A stretch of 64,000 nt of DNA from Bacteroidales bacterium. Lineage in GTDB: Bacteria > Bacteroidota > Bacteroidia > Bacteroidales > UBA932. The DNA is taken from positions 1 through 64,000 of the forward strand of contig JAQYTJ010000051.1 of assembly GCA_028724885.1 (NCBI GenBank). The letters run 5' to 3'. The notes under the pieces are model-generated. The model was not told the DNA's origin. It searched no databases and worked only from the letters and a program-made list of their open reading frames with translations. The position numbers and the translations under genes were made by a program. Shown piece by piece: positions 17,178 to 26,849 of the stretch. Each line of letters opens with the position of its first letter. The first letter of the stretch is position 1.

Positions 17178-19169
17178 CTATTTTATTATAGCAGCCCAGC
17201 CGCCGCCGGGAGCCATGTGGATCTTCACTTTGTTGTCCGCAGGCATAGTGAAAGTGACTTTCTTGTAATCCATTGCAGCCCTGTCGGCATTTATTCCATC
17301 TTGGAAAGCAGTGACTGTCCCTGCGCCGATGAAGCTTAGATCGAGCGTGAGGTCGCGAGCGTTCCAGTTTGTCAATGCGCCGACATACCATGTATTTCCT
17401 TTGCGGCGAGCCATAGCAACATATTCACCAATCTCTCCGCACACAGGAACTGTCTCGTCCCAAGTGGTAGGGAAGCTGGCGATGAATTCGGTGCATTCTG
17501 GCTCATTCATATAATTGCTAGGAGAGTCGCAGAGCATTGTCAGAGGAGAGAAGAATATGGCATATTCCCCAAGCTGATGGCATCGAGTGCCCTGGCTCAT
17601 AGGCTCTGAGTTTATCGGCCTGTAGTTGCTCTTCGTGGCGTTTCTCATCGCGCCTTGCGTGTAGTCTAATGAGCCAGCGGCCATTCTTACAAAAGGAATG
17701 GTAACGTCATAGTCGACTTCCGGATGATCATTCAGGCTGCCCCATTTCATCTGCTCCAGTCCAGCTACGCCCTCGAAATTCAGTACGTTAGGATAGGCTC
17801 TCTGAAGGCCCTGAGGCTTGAATGCTCCATGGAAGTCTATGAGAAGATGGTATTTTGCCGCAGTCTTAGCCACGTTCTCGAAAAACTCCATCATCTTCTG
17901 GTCATCTCTGTTCATGAAATCTACCTTGAAGCCCCTGATGCCCATTTCGGAGAAATGCTTGCAAACACCTTCAATGTCTCTTTCCATGGCTTTGCATCCA
18001 GCCCAGAGAATCAGGCCGACGTTCTTGCTGTTCGCATAGCTAACAAGTTCTTCCAAATTGATTTCAGGGATTATTTGGAACAGGTCAGCCTGCTTGTTCA
18101 CTGCCCAGCCCTCGTCTAAGATTACGTATTCTATGCTGTGTTCCGATGCGAAGTCGATGTAATATTTGTAAGTCTCGTTGTTAATCCCTGCCTTGAAGTC
18201 AACCCCGTACAGATTCCAGTCATTCCACCAGTCCCAGGCGACCTTTCCTGGGCGTACCCAGCTGAAGTCGGCACCCTTGGCGGCTGGACGAGCCAGCAGC
18301 CACGTGAGGTCAAGACTTGTCAGGTCCGTAGCCTTTGGAACTACGCTCACAATCCTCCAAGGGAAAGATTGTCCGGCATGAGCTTTGGCGATGTAGCTTT
18401 CACGTTCGTCAACCAATATTTCAAGCTCGTTGTGGCCTCCTTGATGCTCCTTCTTAGGATAAGGTGCGAACACGCTACTGAGGGTGCTGCCGCAGCCTCC
18501 ATTCAGATACATTCCGGGGTAGTTATAAAGGTCTGATTCTGTTATGCATACCTTGATGCCATTTGCTGCGTCTACGACTAGTGGGAGAAACGCCAGTCTC
18601 TTTTTGTTGGTCTTAGACAGTGCCACGTGCTCGTAGTAGTTCTCGAAAGAATTGTGGAACTGCTCTGTGAAGCTGTCGTAGCTTCCACGCACGTATGGAA
18701 TCCAGACCGGCCAATCTTGGGAGAATGTAAATTCTGCCCGTTCGTTCTTCACATCAAAGTTCCCTTTTTTGGCTGTAGATACGAAGCGATAGGCAACGCC
18801 TTTGTCGTAGGCTCTGAACTCGATGTCGTACTTCTTGTATTTGAGCGTAAGATAATTATAAATTTCATCGACTGTCTTTTTCGTGTATTGTGAAGCTACC
18901 AGGCCGGGATTATGCACCATTCCTGTCTTGATAGAAGCTTTCTTGTCGCTGCCGAAGATGGTGCCGTCGGAAAGGGTCATTGAAATCTCTGAAGGTTTCA
19001 GAATCTCGATGCCATCATATGTCATTGAATATGTTACCTTCGATCCATAAGTAACTTCTACTTTCAGTTTACCATCCGGGGATGTAAGCGAGGATGTTTT
19101 TTCTGCCATTGCCGAAAGAGGCATTGTTAGCGCTAAAATGGATGTGGTTAAAAATAATGCTGCTTTCAT
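17178..19169 (-). CDS. Glycoside hydrolase family 97, probably retaining alpha-galactosidase type
   Basis: 663 residues with signal peptide (cleavage near AMAEK). GH97 architecture: N-terminal beta-sandwich (residues ~25-285), TIM barrel (~300-570) with WVRPGKVAWDWWNDWN, YVILDEGWAV and GIRGFKVDFMNRDDQ, and a C-terminal sheet. Asp417 in KVDFM is where retaining GH97 enzymes carry their nucleophile, whereas inverting SusB-type enzymes lack it; NFEGVAGLE (Glu466, Glu472) supplies the acid/base region. This points to alpha-galactosidase-like retaining action in the periplasm. It sits 15 bp downstream of mutS on the same strand, an unexpected neighbour, with GAATAT hexamers in the gap. No SusC/D pair is attached. 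Confidence 0.92.
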   Translation of the reverse strand: MKAALFLTTSILALTMPLSAMAEKTSSLTSPDGKLKVEVTYGSKVTYSMTYDGIEILKPSEISMTLSDGTIFGSDKKASIKTGMVHNPGLVASQYTKKTVDEIYNYLTLKYKKYDIEFRAYDKGVAYRFVSTAKKGNFDVKNERAEFTFSQDWPVWIPYVRGSYDSFTEQFHNSFENYYEHVALSKTNKKRLAFLPLVVDAANGIKVCITESDLYNYPGMYLNGGCGSTLSSVFAPYPKKEHQGGHNELEILVDERESYIAKAHAGQSFPWRIVSVVPKATDLTSLDLTWLLARPAAKGADFSWVRPGKVAWDWWNDWNLYGVDFKAGINNETYKYYIDFASEHSIEYVILDEGWAVNKQADLFQIIPEINLEELVSYANSKNVGLILWAGCKAMERDIEGVCKHFSEMGIRGFKVDFMNRDDQKMMEFFENVAKTAAKYHLLIDFHGAFKPQGLQRAYPNVLNFEGVAGLEQMKWGSLNDHPEVDYDVTIPFVRMAAGSLDYTQGAMRNATKSNYRPINSEPMSQGTRCHQLGEYAIFFSPLTMLCDSPSNYMNEPECTEFIASFPTTWDETVPVCGEIGEYVAMARRKGNTWYVGALTNWNARDLTLDLSFIGAGTVTAFQDGINADRAAMDYKKVTFTMPADNKVKIHMAPGGGWAAIIK

Positions 19170-19184
19170 GATTTTATGAATATG

Positions 19185-21821
19185 TTATATTCCTAATTCT
19201 TCTTTCATGCTCCTGAGCAAGTCAAAGGCCTGCATCGGGGTCATGTTGTTGAGGTCTGCGGCGGCCAGCTTGTCTCGTAATGACGACAGGGTCGGATCGT
19301 CCAGCTGGAAAATCGACAATTGCAGGCTTCCGTCGCTTTCCATCGTGCCAGCCTTCGTCTGCACAGGTTTCTTGAGGGCATTCTTGCTGCGTGTCACGAT
19401 TGTCTGCGAGTCGTTGGCTTCCAATGACTTCAGGGTCTTTTCCGCACTCTCTGTCACTTCTTTCGGCATGCCTGCCATTCGGGCGACATGGATTCCGAAG
19501 CTATGAGCAGTTCCGCCTTCTTTCAGTTTGCGTAAGAATATCACCTGCGTTCCGACCTCTTTCACTTCGATGTGGAAGTTCTTGACGCGTGGGTAGATGC
19601 CTTCCAAGTCGTTTAGTTCATGATAGTGCGTAGCGAAGAGCGTTTTGGCGCCTTTGCCATATTCGTGAATATATTCAACGATAGCTCTGGCTATGGACAT
19701 TCCGTCGTAGGTTGATGTGCCTCTGCCTATTTCGTCCAGTAGCACCAGCGAGCGATCGGAGAGGTTGTGCAGGATCATTGATGTTTCCAGCATCTCCACC
19801 ATGAATGTCGATTCCCCTCTGGAAATGTTGTCCGATGCGCCTACTCTCGTGAATATCTTGTCGAAGTAGCCGATTTTTGCGCTCTGAGCTGGTACGAAAG
19901 AGCCAATTTGCGCAAGTAGCACGATTAGGGCGGTTTGGCGCAGAAGAGCAGATTTTCCTGCCATGTTAGGGCCAGTCAGGATAATTATCTGCTGCGTTTT
20001 GTTATCCAGGTAGACATCATTCGGGACGTATTCCTCCCCTGGTGGCATCAGGGTTTCAATCACTGGATGCCTTCCAGCCTTGATATCCAATGAATATTGC
20101 TTCGTCATCTGCGGCCGGTTGTACTTGCTGGTCAGCGCAAGGCGCGCAAATCCAACAAGCACGTCCAGGCGTGCCAGGATGCGGCTGTTATTCTGGATGG
20201 CTGCTATTCCGCCTTGGATTTTCGCTACCAGCTCGCCATAAATCTTCGTCTCTAGCTCATATATTCTCTCCTCTGCAGTGAGAATCTTTTCCTCATATTC
20301 CTTCAACTCTTCGGTTATATACCTTTCAGCGCTCACCAGGGTCTGCTTGCGCACCCACTGCGGAGGAACGAGATCCTTGAAAGAGTTGCGCACCTCGATA
20401 TAATAGCCAAAGACGTTGTTGTAGCCTATCTTGAGGGATGATATTCCCGTCCTTTCAGCCTCTCGCTTTTGCAAATTCAGGAGATAGTCCTTGCCACCAG
20501 ACGAAATGTTCCTAAGCTCATCCAGCTCCGAATTCACTCCATGCGCTATCACTTCGCCCTTGCCTAGCATGGCCGCTGGCTCTGCCGCAAGGGTATCCCG
20601 TATGAACTCAAGCAGACTCGAACAGTCTTCCATCTTAGCCATCATGTCGTCTAAGACACCCACTCCGTGATTCTTGCAGATCTCCGAAATAGGAACCATT
20701 CGCTCCAGGCCGCGCCCAAGCTGGATTATCTCTCGTGGCAGGATCTTCCCTGCGGCGGCCCTTGAAATTATTCTCTCCAAGTCTCCGAGGTCTCCCAGAT
20801 AGCTTTGGACTTTGTTCAGATCATCTCCAGCTTCAACGAAATGCTGAACCACATCATAGCGGCTGTCTAGTTCTTTGACATCCATCACCGGCATAGCCAG
20901 CCAACTGCGCAAAAGCCTTGCGCCCATAGGGGAAGAACATTTATCAATCACGTCTATGAGCGGCACCCCGTCTTGGCTTGCAGCTTGGAACAGCTCCAGG
21001 TTGCGAATTGTGAATTTGTCCATCCAGACGAAATGATCCTCGTCTATTCTGGAGATGGAGCAGATGTTCTTGAGTCCGGTGTGCTGAGTCTGCTCTAAGT
21101 AAACCATCAAGGCACCTGCGGCGCATATTCCTAGAGGATACCTGTCCACCGCAAAGCCTTTCATGGAGTTTACCTGGAACTGTTTCTTCAGTTTTTCCTC
21201 GGCTGAGTCGTACACGAAAGCCCATTCCTCTACAGTGGAAACGTAAAGATTCTCGCCGAAACGCTCCTTGACGCCTTTCTCGTATCCCCTCTGGACGACT
21301 ATTTCTTTAGGATTCAGAGACGAGATAAGAGTGCCTATGTATTCTAACGAGCCTTGAGAAAGCTGGAAAGTGCCAGTTGAAACATCTAAAAAGGCTATTC
21401 CTGCCAGGTCTTTGTCGAAGGCAAGGCCGGCCAAGAAGTTATTTTCTTTCTGGTTTAGCAGCTGCTCGTTGAATGCCACGCCAGGAGTCACGAGTTCCGT
21501 CACTCCTCGTTTTACGAGCTTCTTGGCGAATTTTGGGTCTTCCAGCTGGTCGCAGACCGCTACTTTGTAGCCGGCGCGAACGAGCTTCGGCAGATACATG
21601 TCTATGGCATGATGTGGAAATCCGGCCATCTCGATGTAGCCTTTGTTGCCATTAGATTTCCTAGTAAGCACTATGCCTAAGACTTTGCTGGTGAGTAAGG
21701 CATCATCGGCGTAGGACTCGTAGAAGTCGCCCACGCGATAAAGCAGCACGGCCTCTGGGTGCTGTGCCTTCACAGAAAAGAATTGTTTTATTAGAGGGGT
21801 GTCCTCCGCCGTTTTTGCCAT
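19185..21821 (-). CDS. mutS: DNA mismatch repair protein MutS
   Basis: Start chosen at ATG 21821 (MAKTAEDTPLIKQF); an upstream in-frame ATG at 21842 overlaps the promoter box. 878 residues. The N-terminal mismatch-binding domain has GDFYESY (Phe-x-Glu wedge), the clamp/connector region spans ~130-560, and the ABC ATPase domain has Walker A TGPNMAGKSALLRQ, Q-loop/signature SRGESTFMVEM and Walker B SLVLLDEIGRGTST. The C-terminal ~70 residues are a linker and tetramerisation-type tail. It recognises mispairs and recruits MutL. Divergent from the glycosyltransferase at 21896; a -7 box lies at 21840-21847. Confidence 0.97.
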   Translation of the reverse strand: MAKTAEDTPLIKQFFSVKAQHPEAVLLYRVGDFYESYADDALLTSKVLGIVLTRKSNGNKGYIEMAGFPHHAIDMYLPKLVRAGYKVAVCDQLEDPKFAKKLVKRGVTELVTPGVAFNEQLLNQKENNFLAGLAFDKDLAGIAFLDVSTGTFQLSQGSLEYIGTLISSLNPKEIVVQRGYEKGVKERFGENLYVSTVEEWAFVYDSAEEKLKKQFQVNSMKGFAVDRYPLGICAAGALMVYLEQTQHTGLKNICSISRIDEDHFVWMDKFTIRNLELFQAASQDGVPLIDVIDKCSSPMGARLLRSWLAMPVMDVKELDSRYDVVQHFVEAGDDLNKVQSYLGDLGDLERIISRAAAGKILPREIIQLGRGLERMVPISEICKNHGVGVLDDMMAKMEDCSSLLEFIRDTLAAEPAAMLGKGEVIAHGVNSELDELRNISSGGKDYLLNLQKREAERTGISSLKIGYNNVFGYYIEVRNSFKDLVPPQWVRKQTLVSAERYITEELKEYEEKILTAEERIYELETKIYGELVAKIQGGIAAIQNNSRILARLDVLVGFARLALTSKYNRPQMTKQYSLDIKAGRHPVIETLMPPGEEYVPNDVYLDNKTQQIIILTGPNMAGKSALLRQTALIVLLAQIGSFVPAQSAKIGYFDKIFTRVGASDNISRGESTFMVEMLETSMILHNLSDRSLVLLDEIGRGTSTYDGMSIARAIVEYIHEYGKGAKTLFATHYHELNDLEGIYPRVKNFHIEVKEVGTQVIFLRKLKEGGTAHSFGIHVARMAGMPKEVTESAEKTLKSLEANDSQTIVTRSKNALKKPVQTKAGTMESDGSLQLSIFQLDDPTLSSLRDKLAAADLNNMTPMQAFDLLRSMKEELGI

Positions 21822-21839
21822 ACCTTGTAGTAAGTAACA

Positions 21840-21847
21840 CAAAATTA
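21840..21847 (-). promoter_or_regulatory. -7 box TAATTTTG for mutS
   Basis: CAAAATTA on the plus strand reads TAATTTTG on the minus strand, a full TAnnTTTG match. Transcription from about 21833 leaves a ~12-nt leader before ATG 21821 and excludes the ATG at 21842. Confidence 0.55.
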
Positions 21848-21869
21848 AGAATTTTTGCGATAAAGTTAT

Positions 21870-21877
21870 TAACTTTG
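21870..21877 (+). promoter_or_regulatory. -7 box TAACTTTG for glycosyltransferase-yfhO
   Basis: Full TAnnTTTG match 18 bp before ATG 21896. It is divergent from and 22 bp away from the mutS box, so the two promoters share a 75-bp region. Confidence 0.55.
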
Positions 21878-21895
21878 AACATTTGCGAGCCGAAA

Positions 21896-23188
21896 ATGAA
21901 AAGAGTCCTGATAATCACTTATTACTGGCCCCCGATGGGTGGCTCAGGAGTCCAGAGATGGGTCAAATTCTCGAAATATATGCCTTCTGAAGGATGGCAA
22001 CCGGTGGTGTACACGCCAGAGAATCCGGATCTGTCCGTGATTGATAAATCTCTTATCGCGGAAATCCCTAAAGAGGCGGAAATCATCAAGCGGCGCATCA
22101 TGGAGCCTTATGGCATTTATAGGAAGCTGACAGGCGTGGGAAAGGACGGAGGGGAAGTGAACCCCATTCACGGCGGCCCTAAGACATTTAAGCAGAAGGT
22201 GTCTCTTTTCATACGTGGCAATTTTTTCGTTCCGGATCCTCGTGTATGGTGGGTTCGACCATCGGTGCGCTTCCTGAAAGAATACATGAAAAGCCATCCG
22301 GTGGACATAATCGTCACCACCGGTCCGCCACATTCAATGCATCTGATAGGTCTGAAGCTTCACAAGGCAACGGGAATCCCGTGGATTGCAGATTTCCGTG
22401 ATCCTTGGACTAAGATATTCTATTATAAGCATCTGGAATTGACCCAGTTCTCGAATAAAAGATACCATAAGCTCGAGAAGCGTGTCCTGGATTCGGCTAC
22501 TAGGGTATTGGCTGTTTCTCCAAATGTCCAAGCTGATTTCCAGGCAATGACATCTACGCCTGTGGAGCTTATCACAAACGGTTATGATGACACTGATTAT
22601 TTGGAAGATTTCGATAGGGACGAGAATTTCAACGTGACCCATACGGGTCTTTTTGCCTCAGCAGGCAACCCTGTCACTCTATGGAAGGTGCTTGGGGAGA
22701 AATGCGCAGCGGATCCTGAGTTCAAGAGAGCCTTGAAGATCAGACTCGTAGGAAAGACTGACAAAGAGATTATAGATTCGATAGAGGTTTCCGGATTGAA
22801 GGAAAATCTACGCGATTTCGGATACCAAAGTCATGAAACTGCCGTTCGAGAACAGCGGAATGCCTCTTTCTTGATTCTTCCTCTTAGGAAAGAACCGGAA
22901 TATGCCTCGGTGCTGCCAGGAAAATTATTCGAGTATATAGCATCACGCCGCCCTATCCTTGGAATCGGGCAGACAGATAGCGCCATGGCAAAATTCGTGT
23001 CGGATACTAGTTCTGGAGTGGTCTATGACTGGGATGATGAGAAGAAAATCAAGGCCTGGGTAGATTTTTGCTGGAATGAATTTACCAATGACGAATTGGA
23101 CGACAATGCATCCGATATCTCTAAATATTCCAGAAAGAGTTTGACTAAAGAATTGGTGAAATTAATGGAATCTCTCATCAATAAATGA
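21896..23188 (+). CDS. Glycosyltransferase, GT4-like
   Basis: Begins at ATG 21896 (MKRVLIITYYWPPMGGSGVQ); an upstream frame opening at 21764 runs through the mutS start and is rejected. 430 residues. The N-terminal Rossmann-like half holds the glycine-rich WPPMGGSGVQRW loop and VTTGPPHS, and the C-terminal half has FTHTGLF-like THTGLFASAGN and the sugar-nucleotide site region REQRNASFLILPLRKEPEYASVLPGKLFEYIASRRPILGIG with the KxxEY/E pattern of GT-B retaining enzymes. It probably builds a cell-surface glycan in the cytoplasm. Its stop overlaps the start of the yfhO-like gene by 4 bp (ATGA), indicating translational coupling. Confidence 0.88.
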   Translation: MKRVLIITYYWPPMGGSGVQRWVKFSKYMPSEGWQPVVYTPENPDLSVIDKSLIAEIPKEAEIIKRRIMEPYGIYRKLTGVGKDGGEVNPIHGGPKTFKQKVSLFIRGNFFVPDPRVWWVRPSVRFLKEYMKSHPVDIIVTTGPPHSMHLIGLKLHKATGIPWIADFRDPWTKIFYYKHLELTQFSNKRYHKLEKRVLDSATRVLAVSPNVQADFQAMTSTPVELITNGYDDTDYLEDFDRDENFNVTHTGLFASAGNPVTLWKVLGEKCAADPEFKRALKIRLVGKTDKEIIDSIEVSGLKENLRDFGYQSHETAVREQRNASFLILPLRKEPEYASVLPGKLFEYIASRRPILGIGQTDSAMAKFVSDTSSGVVYDWDDEKKIKAWVDFCWNEFTNDELDDNASDISKYSRKSLTKELVKLMESLINK

Positions 23189-25755
23189 ATATGGAAAAAA
23201 ATCAATTGATTAAGAACATATTGGCTTATGCTTGCATCGTGCTTGTTCTGCTAGTGCTGGCATACGCTTTCGTGCCACAGGCCCTCACTGGGAAAGTCGT
23301 GCACCAAGCTGACGGAATAGGTTATCGTGGCATGGCACAGGAGGCAAATGAGTGGAATGCAACCAACCCTGAAGATCTCACTTACTGGACCGGTTCGCAG
23401 TTCAGCGGAATGCCGACTACTTCGTTCAATCCATCGACGAAAGGGGACTGGACTCAGAAAATTTACAATATATTTCTGTTTGGCAAGAGGCCTGCTTCTT
23501 GGCTGTTCATTTGTTTAATAGGAGGATTCTTGCTGATGCTTTCTCTGGGCATCGACAAATTTCTTGCGATTGGTGGTGCAATAGCGATTACTTTCTGTTC
23601 TTATAATCTGCAAATAATCCAAGTCGGGCATAATACCAAGATGCAGGCGCTAGCATTCATGCCATGGGTGCTTGCTGCCGTCATATTCACTTATAAATCC
23701 TGCCTTAAAGGCAAGAACTGGAAGGAGTGGGTGCCTCAGTCTGTGCTTGGATCGGTGCTTTTCGCTTTTGCGCTAAGCTTTCAGGTCAAGGCCAACCACC
23801 AGCAGATAACGTATTACCTAGCCATCATGATATTCATAATGGCGATAGGTCTATTCATCTGGATGCTATGCAGCAAGAAACTTCGTCCGCTTCTGGGACG
23901 GTTCTTTTCCGCTTCTGCCCTCCTCTTGGTGGTCGGCTGCATAGGAATAGCCACCAACACTATTAAGCTGGCACCCCTTTATGAATATACGAAATACACG
24001 ATGCGTGGGGGCACGGAGCTATCGCATCCTGCGGGGGAAGAAGTGAACAAGGATGGCCTGCAGCTGGATTATGCAACTGCATGGTCCTACGGCTGGAACG
24101 AGCTGCCGAACATGATGATTCCGGATTTCAACGGGGGGGCATCTGCGGGGAGCATTAATCCAGACAAATCCGCAGTGGTTAAATTGTTCAGGGATAACGG
24201 CCAGAACAATCCGGAGATAGCCAAAAACCTGCCTCTGTATTGGGGCCCTCAGCCATTCACAGCCGGGCCAATGTATATGGGTGCCATTACTATATTCTTG
24301 TTCTTGCTGGGACTATTCATGTACAAAGGTAAGGAGAAATGGATATTGCTGGTAATCACGATTTTCGCCATATTCCTTAGCTTGGGCAGCCATTTCATGT
24401 CATTCACTAAGTTCTGCTTCAACACTTTGCCGATGTACAACAAGTTCAGGACGGTCTCCATGGCACTCATCATCTTGCAGTACACCCTGCCTATGCTTGG
24501 TTTCTTGGTGCTTGATAGGATATTGAAGAAAGAATATTCAAAAGAAACTTTCTTGCGTAGCAGCTACATCGCCCTGGCGCTCACTGTCGGCTTCTGCCTC
24601 ATTTGCATGATTGCTCCAAGCATAGCTGGCTCATTTTCCGGACGTTCAGACGGGCAGATGCAGAATGTGATAGTGGATGCTCTTAAGGAAGATCGTCGCC
24701 AATTGTTGGTTAATGATGCTATGTGGTCTGGCATTTTCGTCCTCGCCACATTCTTCATTCTGCTTTGGTCTTACTCTGGCAAGAACGCAGAATCAAGCAA
24801 GAGAGGCCTTCAGGCTGGCCTAGCCATATCACTGCTCATCCTCATAAATTTGTTTTCGGTTGGCAAGAGGTACCTGAATTCAGACGATTTCGTTACTCCG
24901 CGGCAGTTTAACAACTCCTTTGCGCAGAGGCCTGTGGACAAGGCAATACTCGAGGATAAGTCTCCTTCTTACAGGGTGGCGGACATATCTAAGGATCTTT
25001 TCAACGACTCTTTCGTCTCTTACTGGCACAAGAACATCGGAGGTTACAGTCCGGCGAAGATTCAAAGGTATCAGGATTTGATTGAAAGATACATCGTCCC
25101 GGAGATGGATTCATTCATAACTACGGTCAGGCTGGCCAAGACGATTGATGAGGCAAGCGCAAAACTGCCGGATATGCCTATCATTAATGCTCTCAATACC
25201 AAATACTTCATGGTTGGCGCAGATGTGCCTATCGTGAATCCCAAGGCGTTGGGTAATGCTTGGTTTGTTTCTTCTGGCATTCATGTTAACAGCCCTGATG
25301 AGGAAATCGATTCTATCGGTGGAGTGAATCTTGCCCAGACTGCTGTGATCGGCAATGATTTCTCGGATGCATTCGGAGAGGCTCAGAAGACTTTCATCCA
25401 GGCACCTTCGCCGGCAGACACGATTTACATGACTTACTATGCCCCGAACGAGCTACATTATAAATATAGCATCTCATCCCCTCGCACAGCCATATTCAGC
25501 GAGGTCTATTACCCGAAGGGCTGGCATGCGTGGCTTGCTGATAAATCCGATGGCGCAACAGACGAGATAAAGCTGTTCCGCGCCGACTGGATTCTTCGTG
25601 GCGCCATTTTGCCGGCAGGTGAGCACGAGCTGGTGATGCGTTTTGACCCGAAAGTGTATTCGGAGAGCGAGAACGTCTCCAGAGCGTCTTCGATTGCCCT
25701 GATAGTTCTTCTCCTGCTTTCGTTTGGCGGTATTTATTTAGTCAAAAAAGAGTAA
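23185..25755 (+). CDS. YfhO-family polytopic membrane protein
   Basis: 856 residues with about 11-13 hydrophobic helices and long periplasmic stretches, ending in a short lysine-rich tail (LVKKE). LTYWTGSQFSGMPTTSF, the NLQIIQVGHNTKMQALAFMPWV loop and a large C-terminal soluble part (~560-825) are typical of the YfhO family, which is thought to act in glycosylation of lipids or teichoic acids in Firmicutes and as GT-C-like enzymes. The family acts at the membrane with lipid-linked sugars. Start is ATG-AAT-ATG at 23185; the second ATG at 23191 is also possible. Coupled to the glycosyltransferase by a 4-bp overlap, suggesting one envelope-glycan pathway. Convergent with the Mrp gene 20 bp away. 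Confidence 0.85.
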   Translation: MNMEKNQLIKNILAYACIVLVLLVLAYAFVPQALTGKVVHQADGIGYRGMAQEANEWNATNPEDLTYWTGSQFSGMPTTSFNPSTKGDWTQKIYNIFLFGKRPASWLFICLIGGFLLMLSLGIDKFLAIGGAIAITFCSYNLQIIQVGHNTKMQALAFMPWVLAAVIFTYKSCLKGKNWKEWVPQSVLGSVLFAFALSFQVKANHQQITYYLAIMIFIMAIGLFIWMLCSKKLRPLLGRFFSASALLLVVGCIGIATNTIKLAPLYEYTKYTMRGGTELSHPAGEEVNKDGLQLDYATAWSYGWNELPNMMIPDFNGGASAGSINPDKSAVVKLFRDNGQNNPEIAKNLPLYWGPQPFTAGPMYMGAITIFLFLLGLFMYKGKEKWILLVITIFAIFLSLGSHFMSFTKFCFNTLPMYNKFRTVSMALIILQYTLPMLGFLVLDRILKKEYSKETFLRSSYIALALTVGFCLICMIAPSIAGSFSGRSDGQMQNVIVDALKEDRRQLLVNDAMWSGIFVLATFFILLWSYSGKNAESSKRGLQAGLAISLLILINLFSVGKRYLNSDDFVTPRQFNNSFAQRPVDKAILEDKSPSYRVADISKDLFNDSFVSYWHKNIGGYSPAKIQRYQDLIERYIVPEMDSFITTVRLAKTIDEASAKLPDMPIINALNTKYFMVGADVPIVNPKALGNAWFVSSGIHVNSPDEEIDSIGGVNLAQTAVIGNDFSDAFGEAQKTFIQAPSPADTIYMTYYAPNELHYKYSISSPRTAIFSEVYYPKGWHAWLADKSDGATDEIKLFRADWILRGAILPAGEHELVMRFDPKVYSESENVSRASSIALIVLLLLSFGGIYLVKKE

Positions 25756-25775
25756 CGCCATTATTCGTGTTAGGG

Positions 25776-26843
25776 CTATTTCTCTGCTTCTTGGGCAAGC
25801 TTGTGGGCGAGATCAAGGAAGGCGAGGCCGTCAGGGCGCGAGCTTAGTGCCGCCGGCTCTCCGGAATCTCCACCTTCGCGAATGTTCTGTACCAGCGGGA
25901 TCTGACCTAGGAGAGGGATGTCGTATTTCTTTGCCATCTCCTCGCCCCCGTTCTTTCCGAATATGTAATATTTGTTGTTCGGAAGTTCCTCAGGAGTGAA
26001 CCAGGCCATGTTCTCGACAAGCCCGTAAATCTTGCGGTTTATCTGGGGATTCTGGAACATGTTCACTGCCTTCTCAACATCGGCTAGAGCGACAGGCTGT
26101 GGCGTAGTGACCACTATAGCGCCTTCCATTGGGATTTCGTTCACTAAGCTGATGTGAATATCGCCAGTTCCGGGAGGCATGTCTATGAGCAGGAAGTCCA
26201 GGATGCCCCAGCGGACTTGCAGAATCATCTGCTTCAGCGCATTGCATGCCATAGGACCCCTCCAGATTAGGGCCTGCTCGGGTTTGGCGAAATATCCTAT
26301 GGACATCCACTTCACGCCGTATTTCTCGACAGGCATGATTATTTCTTTTCCTCCTTCTTCCTCGATTGCCTCTGGAAGAACGCCCTCTGTCCCTGTCATT
26401 AGAGGAACGGAAGGACCGTAAATGTCGGCATCGGCCAGGCCGACCTTGTAGCCGAGACGAGCCAACGCAACAGCAAGATTTACGGCGACGGTGGATTTCC
26501 CAACCCCACCCTTGCCGGAGGCCACTCCGATTATGTGCCTGACGTTATTGAGTTCTTCTACGCCGAGATCCAGCCCGGTGCTCTTATGAGGCGCCTCTTC
26601 TTTGACCACGGTCTTCACCTCCACCTCAGTGCCCTGTGGGACATGCCGGATGATGGTCGCACGAGTGGCGCCAACAAGATATTCAGTTAATGGGTCTCTC
26701 CTCTTAGGAAAACCAAGCGTCACGACAACCTTGCCTTCTTCTATGGCAATGCCGTTCACCATCCCAAGTTCTACAATGCTCTTCCCTTCTTTGGCAGGAT
26801 GGATCACTTCCTCTAGCCATCCCATTATTTCTTTCGATGTCAT
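25776..26843 (-). CDS. Mrp/NBP35-type P-loop ATPase, iron-sulfur carrier
   Basis: 355 residues. Residues 1-90 are an MIP18 (DUF59) domain; the rest is an Mrp/ApbC ATPase with deviant Walker A GVASGKGGVGKSTVAVNLA, ADIYGPSVP, and LLIDMPPGTGDIHISL (Walker B). Such proteins transfer [4Fe-4S] clusters to apo-proteins. The CxxC pair found in many Mrp proteins near the C-terminus is not visible here; only single cysteines (MACNALKQM) occur. The gene starts 6 bp after the stop of the S46 peptidase, so it is probably read from the same promoter, although the two functions are unrelated. Confidence 0.92.
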   Translation of the reverse strand: MTSKEIMGWLEEVIHPAKEGKSIVELGMVNGIAIEEGKVVVTLGFPKRRDPLTEYLVGATRATIIRHVPQGTEVEVKTVVKEEAPHKSTGLDLGVEELNNVRHIIGVASGKGGVGKSTVAVNLAVALARLGYKVGLADADIYGPSVPLMTGTEGVLPEAIEEEGGKEIIMPVEKYGVKWMSIGYFAKPEQALIWRGPMACNALKQMILQVRWGILDFLLIDMPPGTGDIHISLVNEIPMEGAIVVTTPQPVALADVEKAVNMFQNPQINRKIYGLVENMAWFTPEELPNNKYYIFGKNGGEEMAKKYDIPLLGQIPLVQNIREGGDSGEPAALSSRPDGLAFLDLAHKLAQEAEK

Positions 26844-26849
26844 ATCTCA

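Noticed and set aside
20090..21570. Plus-strand frames opposite mutS
   Set aside because: Antisense to well-supported MutS domains and without coding character.
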